This document shows positions 1 through 7,492 of a DNA stretch of 64,000 nt, one piece after another. The translations under genes were made by a program, and so were the position numbers. This stretch comes from CAWGYT01 sp963826795 (GTDB taxonomy: Bacteria; Planctomycetota; Planctomycetia; Pirellulales; Pirellulaceae): contig CAWGYT010000004.1 of NCBI GenBank assembly GCA_963826795.1, positions 620,001-684,000 of the forward strand, read 5' to 3'. The notes below the pieces were generated by a model. That model worked only from the letters and a program-made list of their open reading frames with translations, searched no databases and was not told the origin of the DNA. Position 1 is the stretch's first letter. Each line of letters begins with the position of its first letter.

Positions 1-1
1 C

Positions 2-1511
2 GGGACCGGCTTCGTTGTGGCGGTTGCGGACGGCGACACCTGGGATGACGCGTTCCACGAGCCGGGCCTGATGAACACGTTTATGAGCACCCCGCCGATT
101 CCGGTGAATGGTTTGGCGGCGAACACGCCGCTCACGTTTTTGACCAGCTGGCGTGCCGAAGCGATTCAGACTGCGACCATTACCGCCTCGTACGACGGCG
201 GCGAGCCAGTCGAAATCCTGCGCTGGGAATCCGACATTGACAGTGATTTTTATCAGGGAGATCTGAATCCCGAAGAGATTCAAGTTCCACTCGGTATTCC
301 CGCGGGTGCCCAAGACGTGGTCCTGACTTTTGGCTATACGGATGCCGGAAACAACTGGTGGTGGGCAGTCGATAACATCTCGGTCGGCGACTACTTTGAA
401 GACTTCGAAGGAGTCGAACTGGGGCCGAACGTCGAAATAGGTCGTGCGATCGCTGTTGACAATGTCTGGACGAAAACGCCGCCAGACGGCTGGTCAATCG
501 AGGACATGGTTCCCGGCCAAGACGAAGAGAATGATTTCAACGGAGTGACCGAGTGGATTGGCTGGAGCTTCACGAATAAGGACTGGTGGGTCGGCGTCGC
601 AGGCGACCAAGATCGCTCACAGTTCAGCAAGGGGCAGGGGACCGTGATGGTCGCCGATCCTGACGAGTGGGACGATGCCCCACATCCGCCTTCGGCCGAC
701 GAGGGCTGGTACAACACGTTCATCTCGACGGATGAGATCGCTCTGGCCGGCGTCGATGCGGGGTCGGTGGTGTTGGAGTTCGATTCGAGCTGGCGTCCTG
801 AGTTCGACGACAACTATCATCAGACGGTAAATATCACGGTCTCCTTTGACGGCGGGCCCGAAGAGGAGGTCCTGCTCTGGGAGTCCGATGGTGCAAGCGA
901 GTTCTTCAAACCGGATGCGACCGATGAAACCGTGACGCTGAACATCGACAACCCCGCGGGTGCCCAGTCGATGGTCATCAAGTTCGGGATGTTTGACGCG
1001 GGTAACGACTGGTGGTGGGCGATCGACAACATCAGTGTGACGGGTACCGGTGGCGGCGTCGGACTTCCAGGCGACTACAACAACGACGGCACCGTGGATA
1101 CGGCCGACGTCGATCTGCAGGCTCAGGCAATGAACAGCCCGACGCCCGACCTCGGCGTCTATGACGAGAACGGCGACGGTCTTGTCAACGAGGATGATCG
1201 AGTCATCTGGGTGCAGGACCTCGCCAAGACGTGGTTCGGCGACGCCAATTTTGATGGTGTCTTCAGCACGGACGACTTGGTTGCGGTTTTCGCGGCGGGC
1301 AAGTACGAAACGCAGCAGGCAGCCACGTGGGGTGAAGGCGACTGGTCCGGAGACTTGGTCTTCGATAGCGGTGACCTGGTCGCGGCCTTCTCCAGACGGC
1401 GGCTTCGAACTGGGTCCGCGAGGCGCCGTGAGTGCCGTGCCCGAGCCCGCTTCGCTGGCATTGCTGCTGATCGGCATGTTGCCGCTCCTGCGAGCTCGTC
1501 GTCGAGCGTAA
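2..1511 (+). CDS. PEP-CTERM surface protein with dockerin-like repeats (5' partial, frameshifted)
   Basis: The frame is already open at base 2, so the N-terminus lies upstream of the window. About 500 residues are visible. They hold two copies of a module ending in a Trp-rich motif (NNWWWAVDNIS near 350-382, NDWWWAIDNIS near 1006-1035), followed by Asp-rich EF-hand/dockerin-like loops (GDYNNDGTVDTADVD, GDANFDGVFSTDDLV) from about 1070. Compared with the paralogue just downstream, one extra A at 1394 breaks the frame. The other frame continues with DGGFELGPRGAVSA and the sorting signal VPEPASLALLLIGMLPLL plus an Arg-rich tail, stopping at 1509-1511. Without the correction the reading runs to 1762 as meaningless Arg-rich sequence. 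Family knowledge: PEP-CTERM proteins are exported and processed by an exosortase. The role of the Trp-rich module is unknown to me. Confidence 0.8.
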
Positions 1512-1560
1512 CGGGCTTGCCCGCGCCCGTTGCCTGGGCGCTTGGATTGAAAATGCGAAA

Positions 1561-1595
1561 AAGGGCCATCTGGGTTTGTTGCCGATGGCCCTTTC
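1561..1595 (+). terminator. hairpin terminator after the first PEP-CTERM gene
   Basis: A perfect 10-bp stem, aagggccatc (1561-1570) with gatggccctt (1584-1593), closes a 13-nt loop about 50 bases after the stop at 1511. It is preceded by As and followed by only a short T/C run, so termination may be weak or assisted. Its position just after 1511 supports ending the gene there rather than at 1762. Confidence 0.65.
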
Positions 1596-1653
1596 TCGAG
1601 AGTGAGTGGGATTTCAGGATTCCGGGAACGCGCCGATTCGGAGGGCGCCGATA

Positions 1654-1723
1654 CGGGAGGGCGAAGCTCCTGCTGAGCCGACGCTTGGTCGACTTGCGGC
1701 TCGGCGGGAGCCTCGCCCTCCCG
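1654..1723. repeat. dispersed inverted repeat (REGEAPAEP-type palindrome)
   Basis: Two imperfect 27-nt arms (1654-1680 and 1697-1723, about 24 of 27 positions complementary) surround a 16-nt spacer. The left arm reads REGEAPAEP when translated. Related copies lie at 53665-53746, 60521-60602, as a half-site at 58498-58524 and as a degenerate copy at 36736-36788, always between genes. This is a REP/BIME-like planctomycete intergenic element rather than coding sequence. Immediately downstream are four tandem ttgccg hexamers (1735-1758). Confidence 0.75.
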
Positions 1724-1816
1724 CGCGGTTTCCCTTGCCGTTGCCGTTGCCGTTGCCGCTGACGCGGCCGGTTCGCGGTGGATTTCATTGGAACATCGAA
1801 GTTAAGGGACACAAAC

Positions 1817-3685
1817 GTGACGATTAGCGGAGAACGAGGGGTTCGAGGTGGAGCCAGGTTGCGTTTCGCCTTGGTTGCACTTTTCGCGGCCGCAAGCGGC
1901 TGGTTCGGCGGCCCGCTTGTCCAGGGGCAGATTTATTTTTCTGAGGACTTCGAGTCGCTGACGCTTGGACCTCCGGTCAATGAAACGCTGCCGCAGGATA
2001 ATTTGGTCCCGGAAGCCTGGAGTCCGGACGGACCCGAAGGCTGGACGGTGGACCGCAGCGGCGTTCCCGCGGGCGGCGTGACGGAATGGCGCGGCTGGAC
2101 GTTTACCGATCCCATTTGGTGGAACAGCGTGGCGGGTCAGGGACGCGACATCTTTGCCGATCCGGTATCGCAAGGATTTGTCATCGCCGTCGCCGACGGC
2201 GACGAGTGGGACGATGCCGTGCACGACCCGGGGGATATGGTCTCGTTCCTGTCGACACCTCCACTTTCGCTGAGCGGTGTTTCGCCGGGTGACGAACTTT
2301 TTTTCGACTCAAGCTGGTATCCGGACGCTCAGCAGGTGGGGACGTTGACCGCCTCGTTCGACGGCGGTGCCCCTGTCGAGCTGTTCCGCTGGGAGTCCAA
2401 CGCCTATCTGGATGAGGCGCAAACGATCGAGAACCCGAACTACAAGCCGGATGCGGGAATTGAGCAAGTCGCCTTGCCCATCGAGTTTCCCGGCGGCGCC
2501 CAGGAAGTTGTGTTTAACTTCGGCTACACCGGCGGCAACAACTGGTGGTGGGCGATCGACAATCTTGAGTTCGGCGATTACCTCGAGGACTTCGAGTCCG
2601 TGCAACTCGGCCCCAACGTGATGGAAGGGCGGGCCAGCGGATTGCCCTTTGATCCGAACGCGACCTGGACGCCGGATCCGCCGGACGGCTGGACGTCCAA
2701 CCGCGAAGACGTCATCGGGTACGACGACGATACCCTGGCTGTCGAAGAATGGGAGGGATGGTCGTTCGCAAACAAGGACTTTTGGATTATGGTCGCCGAT
2801 GACCAGGAGCGATCGACGTTTACCAAGGGCGAGGGCACGATCGCCATTGCGGACCCCGACGAATGGGATGACCTGGGCAGTCCCTCGTCACCGGACGACT
2901 ATGGATTCGAGGCCGAAATGAAGACGTCGGCCTTCTCGATCGAGGGCGCCGAGCCCGGTAGCTTGACGATCGAATTCGATTCGAGCTTCCGTCCCTGGTT
3001 TGAGATGACCGGGCTAGTTTCCGTGTCCTATGACGGTGGACCGTTTGAAGATGTATTGACCTTGATCCAAACCGATGAGTATCCGGAATCAGATCTGTCG
3101 CGGGCCGACGAACACGTCACGATTCCGCTCGACAACCCGGCCGGTGCCAGCACGATGCAGATTGCGTTTTTCCTGGGCGAAGCCGGCAACGATTGGTGGT
3201 GGGCGTTTGACAACTTGGTTGTGTCGGCCGGCGGTGGTGTTACACTGCCGGGTGATTACAACAGCGACGGAGTCGTGGACACCGATGACGCCGACTTGCA
3301 GGCTCAGGCGATGAACACCCCGACGCCGGATCTCGGGATCTTCGACGAGAACGGGGACGGGATGGTGGACGACGGCGATCGGATCATCTGGGTCCAAGAT
3401 CACGCGAACACTTGGTTCGGTGACGCCAACTTCGACGGCGTATTCAGCACGGACGACCTGGTGGCGGTCTTTGCGGCCGGCAAGTACGAAACGTCGCAAG
3501 CGGCCGTCTGGGCGGAAGGCGATTGGACGGGCGACTTGGTGTTCGACAGCGGCGACCTCGTGGCGGCCTTTTCCGATGGCGGCTTCGAGCTGGGTCCGCG
3601 GGGAGCGGTGAGTGCCGTGCCCGAGCCGAGCGCGATCGTGCTTGGCCTGCTGGGTTGTTTGGCACTCGTGCGGCGGCGCCGCTAG
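1817..3685 (+). CDS. PEP-CTERM surface protein with dockerin-like repeats
   Basis: This is an intact 622-residue paralogue of the preceding gene. GTG at 1817 is chosen because AAGGGA (1804-1809) sits 7 bases upstream; a GTG at 1778 in the same frame lacks such a site. A signal peptide follows (hydrophobic LRFALVALFAAASGWFGG, then VQGQ). The mature part has two related modules, each ending in a Trp-rich motif (NNWWWAIDN near residue 240, NDWWWAFDN near 460). Asp-rich EF-hand-like loops then follow (GDYNSDGVVDTDDAD, GDANFDGVFSTDDLV), and the C-terminus carries the PEP-CTERM signal VPEPSAIVLGLLG followed by an Arg cluster. Expected to be exported, processed by an exosortase and held at the cell surface, with the acidic loops probably binding calcium. 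The ligand or substrate is unknown. Confidence 0.85.
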   Translation: MTISGERGVRGGARLRFALVALFAAASGWFGGPLVQGQIYFSEDFESLTLGPPVNETLPQDNLVPEAWSPDGPEGWTVDRSGVPAGGVTEWRGWTFTDPIWWNSVAGQGRDIFADPVSQGFVIAVADGDEWDDAVHDPGDMVSFLSTPPLSLSGVSPGDELFFDSSWYPDAQQVGTLTASFDGGAPVELFRWESNAYLDEAQTIENPNYKPDAGIEQVALPIEFPGGAQEVVFNFGYTGGNNWWWAIDNLEFGDYLEDFESVQLGPNVMEGRASGLPFDPNATWTPDPPDGWTSNREDVIGYDDDTLAVEEWEGWSFANKDFWIMVADDQERSTFTKGEGTIAIADPDEWDDLGSPSSPDDYGFEAEMKTSAFSIEGAEPGSLTIEFDSSFRPWFEMTGLVSVSYDGGPFEDVLTLIQTDEYPESDLSRADEHVTIPLDNPAGASTMQIAFFLGEAGNDWWWAFDNLVVSAGGGVTLPGDYNSDGVVDTDDADLQAQAMNTPTPDLGIFDENGDGMVDDGDRIIWVQDHANTWFGDANFDGVFSTDDLVAVFAAGKYETSQAAVWAEGDWTGDLVFDSGDLVAAFSDGGFELGPRGAVSAVPEPSAIVLGLLGCLALVRRRR

Positions 3686-3740
3686 GTTCCTGGATCACCC
3701 AAGAGGCACCGAGATCTCCGAGGTGTGACGGTTCCGTTTC

Positions 3741-3777
3741 AAAAAGGTCTCTCGCGGTGTGCGGGGGGCCTTTTTTT
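3741..3777 (+). terminator. rho-independent terminator after the second PEP-CTERM gene
   Basis: aaaaaggtctc (3741-3751) pairs with the ggggg-cc-ttttt segment ending in seven Ts (3771-3777), using two G-T wobbles. The T-run is the strongest in the region. It lies about 55 bases after the stop at 3685 and separates the surface-protein pair from the downstream PLP enzyme. Confidence 0.75.
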
Positions 3778-3850
3778 CTGGGGCGACTCAACGTAAGGTG
3801 AGTGCCTTCCTCGATATCGCCGTTCAGGCTTCAGAATCCACGATTCACTT

Positions 3851-5248
3851 ATGACTCAACACCCAGAACCTGCCTCTTCCGTTCCCCGGCCAGCTCGTTT
3901 GGATGAGCACCAAGAGCGGATTGAAGGAGATACGAATCAATCGCCGTTGCGGGCACGGTACCAGGCAGACCATCTCGATGACGCGACGCGTCGCGTCTTG
4001 GCGGAGGATGCCGAGTACTTTCTGCATCAGTCGTTGTCGACGCCCTGTATTGATGCGCTGGTTGAGGCCGAGGGGATCTATCTGCACGACGTCGCCGGTC
4101 GGAAGATCATGGATTTTCACGGCAATGGAGTGCACCATGTTGGCTTTCGGAATCCGGCAGTTGTTCAGGCGGTGAAGGACCAACTGGACGTGATGCCCTT
4201 CTGCACGCGGCGGTACACGAATGAGCGCACCGTCCAGCTGGCGCGAAAGATGCGCGAAATCACACCGGGACGGCTGGACAAGGTGCTGTTTGCTCCCGGT
4301 GGAACGAGCGCGATCGGGATGGCCATGAAGCTCGCTCGGCTGGCCACCGGGCGCTATAAAACGATTTCGATGTGGGGTTCGTTTCACGGAGCGTCGATTG
4401 ATGTGATTTCGGTCGGTGGTCAATCGCTCTTCAGCGATGGACTGGGGCCGCTGCTGCCAGGAGCGATCCACATGCGTCCCCCGATCGCTCAGGATTGCCC
4501 CTTCGGTTGCCATCAGGTTTGCAACGCGTCTTGTGCCGAGTACGTGCGTCACATCATGGAGAACGAGCGGGACGTGGCGGCGGTCATCGCCGAGCCGATC
4601 CGTTGGTCGACCGTCACGATTCCCCCGCCGGAGTATTGGCAGCGAATTCGGGCCCTGTGCGATCAGTTCGGAGCTCTGCTGATTTTCGACGAGATCGGCA
4701 CGGCGCTCGGGCGAACCGGACGAATGTATGCCTTTGAGCATTTTGGGGTCGAGCCGGACATCGTCGTGTTGGGCAAGGGGTTCGGAGGTGGAGTCATGCC
4801 GTTGGCCGGAATTGTCGCGAGGAGCGATCTGGATGTCGCCGGCGATCGCGCGATCGGCCACTACACGCACGAAAAGAACCCGGTCAGCTGCGCCGCCGGT
4901 CTGGCGACAATCGAATACATTCAGCAGAAGGGACTTGTCGAGAAAAGTCGTGAGCTGGGTGCCTACGCCGTCGAACGACTCCAGGCGATGCAGGAAGAAT
5001 TTCCATGCATCTCCGAGGTGCGCGGCGCGGGATTGTTGATCGGCGTGGAACTGGTGGATCACCCGGACTACGGCCCCGCGGCCCAAGTGGCAGAACGGAT
5101 CATGTACCAGGCGATGGGGCTGGGACTGAGCTTCAAGGTATCGTCTGGCACGGTCTTGACGCTTTGTCCCCCGCTGGTGATTACCCGCGAGAAGCTCGAC
5201 GAGGCGTTGGCAATTCTCCAGCAGTGCTTCCGGTCGCGGTCGACGTAG
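3851..5248 (+). CDS. class-III aminotransferase-fold PLP enzyme, PbfA-like (1-hydroxy-2-aminoethylphosphonate ammonia-lyase)
   Basis: A 465-residue fold-type I PLP enzyme. The cofactor-binding signature is complete: Asp280 in IFDEIGTALGRTGRM and the Schiff-base Lys309 in VVLGKGFGGGVMPLAG. Several stretches match what I remember of the PbfA branch rather than ordinary omega-aminotransferases: FLHQSLSTPC near residue 60, MDFHGNGVHHVGF, MPFCTRRYTNER, KVLFAPGGTSAIGMAMKLAR, and the Cys-rich CPFGCHQVCNASC near residue 220. PbfA removes ammonia from (R)-1-hydroxy-2-aminoethylphosphonate to feed phosphonoacetaldehyde breakdown. No other phosphonate gene is visible nearby, so the substrate is inferred from motif memory only. 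A generic class-III aminotransferase is the alternative. It stands alone between terminators. Confidence 0.7.
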   Translation: MTQHPEPASSVPRPARLDEHQERIEGDTNQSPLRARYQADHLDDATRRVLAEDAEYFLHQSLSTPCIDALVEAEGIYLHDVAGRKIMDFHGNGVHHVGFRNPAVVQAVKDQLDVMPFCTRRYTNERTVQLARKMREITPGRLDKVLFAPGGTSAIGMAMKLARLATGRYKTISMWGSFHGASIDVISVGGQSLFSDGLGPLLPGAIHMRPPIAQDCPFGCHQVCNASCAEYVRHIMENERDVAAVIAEPIRWSTVTIPPPEYWQRIRALCDQFGALLIFDEIGTALGRTGRMYAFEHFGVEPDIVVLGKGFGGGVMPLAGIVARSDLDVAGDRAIGHYTHEKNPVSCAAGLATIEYIQQKGLVEKSRELGAYAVERLQAMQEEFPCISEVRGAGLLIGVELVDHPDYGPAAQVAERIMYQAMGLGLSFKVSSGTVLTLCPPLVITREKLDEALAILQQCFRSRST

Positions 5249-5601
5249 GATCCTGGACGTTTCGACCTCGCGGACCTCTTCACTTTGCGTCCGGATCGAT
5301 TTCGGAGCCTGCTCCGCGTCAGGTCATCGCCAAGCCCGCGACGCCTTCACATTTTCTCAGGAAATCGCACGTTCTCTACGGGCGACAACACAGTGTCATT
5401 TACTGTGAGACGTACCGGCCTTTTTGATTGTCGGTTTTCTTTTTTCTCCGTCCTGCGCAACTCATGCACCGTCTTGATTTTTGACTCAAGTCCGCGTTTG
5501 ACAAGATGCGGAGTTGACATACGTTTCAGGTGACGTTGGAAATGTGAGTGTTCACGTCACTGGGAAACCAGTCGCGATTTCACATCGCATAGGCCTGCAG
5601 T
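5249..5601 (+). other. non-coding stretch upstream of the pilus leader RNA; probable promoter region
   Basis: No convincing gene. AT-richer than its surroundings, with T-runs near 5420-5450. Two TTGACA hexamers (5498-5503 and 5514-5519) could serve as -35 boxes for the structured leader that starts near 5602, but I could not find a good -10 hexamer at the expected distance, so the exact promoter is not assigned. Confidence 0.35.
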
Positions 5602-5704
5602 CTCTCGTCCTCGAAAAGGCACGTCAAGTCAATTGGCACGCAAAGCTGAGGGCCGGACCGATGCAATCGGGTCGGCAGCCTAGCCGCCGAAGGGATGATG
5701 AGAG
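5602..5704 (+). promoter_or_regulatory. c-di-GMP-I (GEMM-I) riboswitch upstream of flp
   Basis: The core contains the GEMM hallmark ACGCAAAGC (5638-5646), preceded by an AAGGCA strand and a short hairpin (5624-5627 with 5633-5636). Next comes a peripheral hairpin, GACCGAT (5656-5662) with ATCGGGTC (5666-5673), one bulged G. The 3' hairpin at 5674-5688 is 15 nt with a 3-nt loop, followed by GAA; this is the same geometry as the GGUAGC/GUUACC arm of the Vibrio Vc2 riboswitch. An outer helix closes the element: 5602-5612 with 5694-5704, nine Watson-Crick pairs, one G-U and one C-U mismatch. The base aligned by eye to ligand-discriminating G20 looks like G (5618 or 5619), as in c-di-GMP rather than cGAMP binders. 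Its 3' end is 193 nt before the flp start. Confidence 0.8.
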
Positions 5705-5897
5705 CGACACCTGTTTGGTGATGATCGCTTCATCTCTGAGGTTGACGAGGAGAGGCGCGTTTGTTTCGGCTTCTCGTATCCCATCGCAGGCCGTTGTCGA
5801 ACTTCGGCAAGGGGCTTCGAGAAGTGTTGTAACCATCCTTGTTTGACGGTGTCACGTCCATTGCGTGACCGTGACCAGAGGAAATCGGAGGAACTTC
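5705..5897 (+). promoter_or_regulatory. flp leader between riboswitch and pilin start (candidate expression platform)
   Basis: No gene. It contains a long imperfect hairpin with cttctcg near 5780 pairing with cgagaag near 5818-5824, and a tight hairpin GTCACG (5851-5856) with CGTGAC (5864-5869) just before the ribosome site. Neither is followed by a T-run, so no terminator can be named. Control could act on translation or RNA stability. GGAGGA (5887-5892) is a good ribosome-binding site for ATG 5898. Confidence 0.4.
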
Positions 5898-6080
5898 ATG
5901 AAGAGTCTCGCCAAGAAAGTGCAACGTTTCCTGGTTTCGGAAGACGGCCCAACCGCAGTTGAATACGCGGTCATGCTGGCTCTGATCGTGATTGTCTGCC
6001 TGGCCGCTATTCAGGCCATTGGTAACAACTCGAAAGCAGCGTTCCAGGAAGTCGCGGACCAGATCGGTTCGACAACCTAA
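5898..6080 (+). CDS. flp: Flp/Tad type IVb major pilin
   Basis: A 60-residue prepilin. ATG 5898 is chosen over an upstream GTG at 5865 because a GGAGGA ribosome site lies 5 bases before it. After a short basic leader (MKSLAKKVQRFLVSEDG) comes the Flp prepilin-peptidase site G|PTAVEYAVMLALIVIV, with the conserved Glu-Tyr pair and a hydrophobic assembly helix. The remaining 25 residues are short and polar, typical of Flp. It polymerises into the adhesive Flp pilus, processed by the peptidase encoded downstream at 6354. It is the first gene of the Tad locus and sits behind a c-di-GMP riboswitch and before a strong terminator, which allows it to be made in excess over the machinery genes. Confidence 0.93.
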   Translation: MKSLAKKVQRFLVSEDGPTAVEYAVMLALIVIVCLAAIQAIGNNSKAAFQEVADQIGSTT

Positions 6081-6114
6081 GCTGAGTCCGAACAATTCGG
6101 AAACCGAAAGATTC

Positions 6115-6150
6115 AATCCCCCTCGCCGTGATTGCGGCGAGGGGGATTTT
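6115..6150 (+). terminator. strong hairpin after flp
   Basis: A perfect 14-bp stem (6115-6128 with 6135-6148) and 6-nt loop, ending in TTTT, lies 34 bases after the flp stop. It probably limits read-through into the pilus machinery genes and sets the pilin-to-machinery ratio. Confidence 0.8.
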
Positions 6151-6220
6151 CCAACATGAGACGGGGCTGAATGGGCGCGCAATGCGTGCCGTTTCCCAAG
6201 CCCTCACGGAGCAACGCACT

Positions 6221-6328
6221 ATGTACTCGGCAATCCCGGCAGACACGCTCTCGTCGGCATTCGAATTGTTGTGCTACTTTTTCAGCGCGGGCGCTGCAGC
6301 GATCACGTTTTTGATGGCTCAAAGGTAG
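6221..6328 (+). CDS. small membrane peptide between flp and cpaA
   Basis: A 35-codon reading frame starting at ATG 6221 with GGAG 9 bases upstream (6208-6211). It encodes a short polar N-terminus followed by one hydrophobic segment (FELLCYFFSAGAAAITFLMA). The frame extends upstream to 6128, but that part overlaps the flp terminator. It lies 25 bases before cpaA. I do not recognise the family. It could be a small Tad accessory peptide or a chance open frame. The ribosome site and single clean transmembrane segment are the only support. Confidence 0.4.
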   Translation: MYSAIPADTLSSAFELLCYFFSAGAAAITFLMAQR

Positions 6329-6353
6329 AACAGCATCCGCATCAAACTGGGGC

Positions 6354-6941
6354 ATGGGGAATGGGAGCATAACGGTGTTGGCAGGAATCATTGATAACTG
6401 GCCCGTTTGGGTCGTATCCATCACACTCGTCGTCGCGGCGGTGATCGATGGTGTCAAACTGAAGGTCCCCAACTGGATCACGTTTCCGATGATCCTGACG
6501 GGTTGGGTTTACAGCGCCTGGGCGGCACAAGCGGCCGGAATGACCTGGTATCAGGGTCTGGGTTGGAGCTTGTTGGGAACCGCCGTGGGTTTGGGACTCC
6601 TGCTCCCCGCTTATGCCATTGGTGGCATGGGAGCCGGCGACGTGAAATTGCTGGCCGGGGTCGGAGCGTGGATGCATGGGACTCACACCGCCTACGCCTT
6701 TGTGGTCTCGGCAGTTGTGGGCGCCTTGCTCGCTATCCTGATGGTGTTCTATCGCAAAGCGTGGTCGAGACATTCCAGCCAATTCTGGATGATCGTCAAC
6801 GAGATTATGACGGTTCGGGACCCAGAGAAGCTTTCGGAGATCGCAGCCGACCGGAAAAGCTCGATGCTGCTACTTCCCTACGGCATCCCGATCGCGATCG
6901 GAACGATAGTCTACTTCGCCTGGATGCACATGCTTGTCTAG
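6354..6941 (+). CDS. cpaA: A24 prepilin peptidase (CpaA/TadV)
   Basis: A 195-residue integral membrane aspartic protease that removes the leader from Flp prepilins. Both active-site regions are visible: the first Asp in AAVIDGVKLKVPNWIT (near residue 30) and the second in the family GxGD motif GGMGAGDVKLLAGVGAW (near residue 95). Several hydrophobic helices surround them, including one at the C-terminus. It lacks the long Cys-rich N-terminal methylase domain of PilD, as expected for the Tad type. ATG 6354 is the longest start. GTG 6375 has a better-spaced GGGAG (6363-6367) and may be the true one. Confidence 0.88.
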   Translation: MGNGSITVLAGIIDNWPVWVVSITLVVAAVIDGVKLKVPNWITFPMILTGWVYSAWAAQAAGMTWYQGLGWSLLGTAVGLGLLLPAYAIGGMGAGDVKLLAGVGAWMHGTHTAYAFVVSAVVGALLAILMVFYRKAWSRHSSQFWMIVNEIMTVRDPEKLSEIAADRKSSMLLLPYGIPIAIGTIVYFAWMHMLV

Positions 6942-6994
6942 ATGCGTGTCTGGATGGGCGATCTGGGGAGAATGCAGCTTGTGGGGCAAGTCTA

Positions 6995-7438
6995 ATGCGA
7001 CGGGTCAGTAGATTGGACAAACTGTGCCAGTCATCCCGAACAATACGGCGAGGAGCCGCGGTAGTCGAGTTCGCAATCGTGGCTCCCGTCTTCGTACTGT
7101 TTGTTTTCGGGATGATTGAGTATGGCCGAATGGTGATGGTTCAACAGATCCTGACGAACGCCTCGCGGGAAGGTGCCCGAGTCGCGGTCTTGGAGGGATC
7201 GACTAGTAGCGACGTCGTTGACGCCGTGCTGGACTACTGTACGGCGAGCCGTCTGGCCCTGGACGCCAACGACGTGGTGTTGGATCCGACCGACCCGGCG
7301 GCGGCTGGGTTCGGTGAACCCGTATCGGTTACGCTGCAGGTGGAATTTCGGGACGTCAGTTGGTTACCGTCCCCCATGTACTTGGGGGCCACTCAGCTAA
7401 ATGCGACTTCGGTAATGCGAAAAGAGAGCAGCCAGTAA
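6995..7438 (+). CDS. tadE: TadE-like minor pilin
   Basis: A 147-residue pseudopilin. The first in-frame ATG inside the open frame (6995) gives a basic N-terminus, then RRGAAVVEFAIVAPVFVLFV, the TadE pattern in which a short positive leader precedes a hydrophobic segment with Glu at about position five of the mature part. It continues into FGMIEYGRMVMVQQILTN and a beta-rich C-terminus. TadE is processed by the same peptidase and is needed for pilus assembly. The long open frame upstream of 6995 is antiparallel noise over cpaA. No separate TadF is present here. Confidence 0.88.
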   Translation: MRRVSRLDKLCQSSRTIRRGAAVVEFAIVAPVFVLFVFGMIEYGRMVMVQQILTNASREGARVAVLEGSTSSDVVDAVLDYCTASRLALDANDVVLDPTDPAAAGFGEPVSVTLQVEFRDVSWLPSPMYLGATQLNATSVMRKESSQ

Positions 7439-7492
7439 GGCAGCCGGCGCGAAAACAAATCAAGTGCGAAGAACAGAAAGGAACACTTAGTC

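Noticed and set aside
1606..1827. 73-codon small protein with REGEAPAEP
   Set aside because: It is the translation of the dispersed intergenic palindrome, not a gene.
3845..5086. 413-codon - strand frame opposite the PbfA-like gene
   Set aside because: It shadows a clear PLP enzyme and has no recognisable motif.
5634..5650. Sigma-54 promoter reading of tggcacgcaaagc
   Set aside because: The GG-to-GC spacing is 8 rather than 10 bases, and the segment is better explained as the GEMM core.
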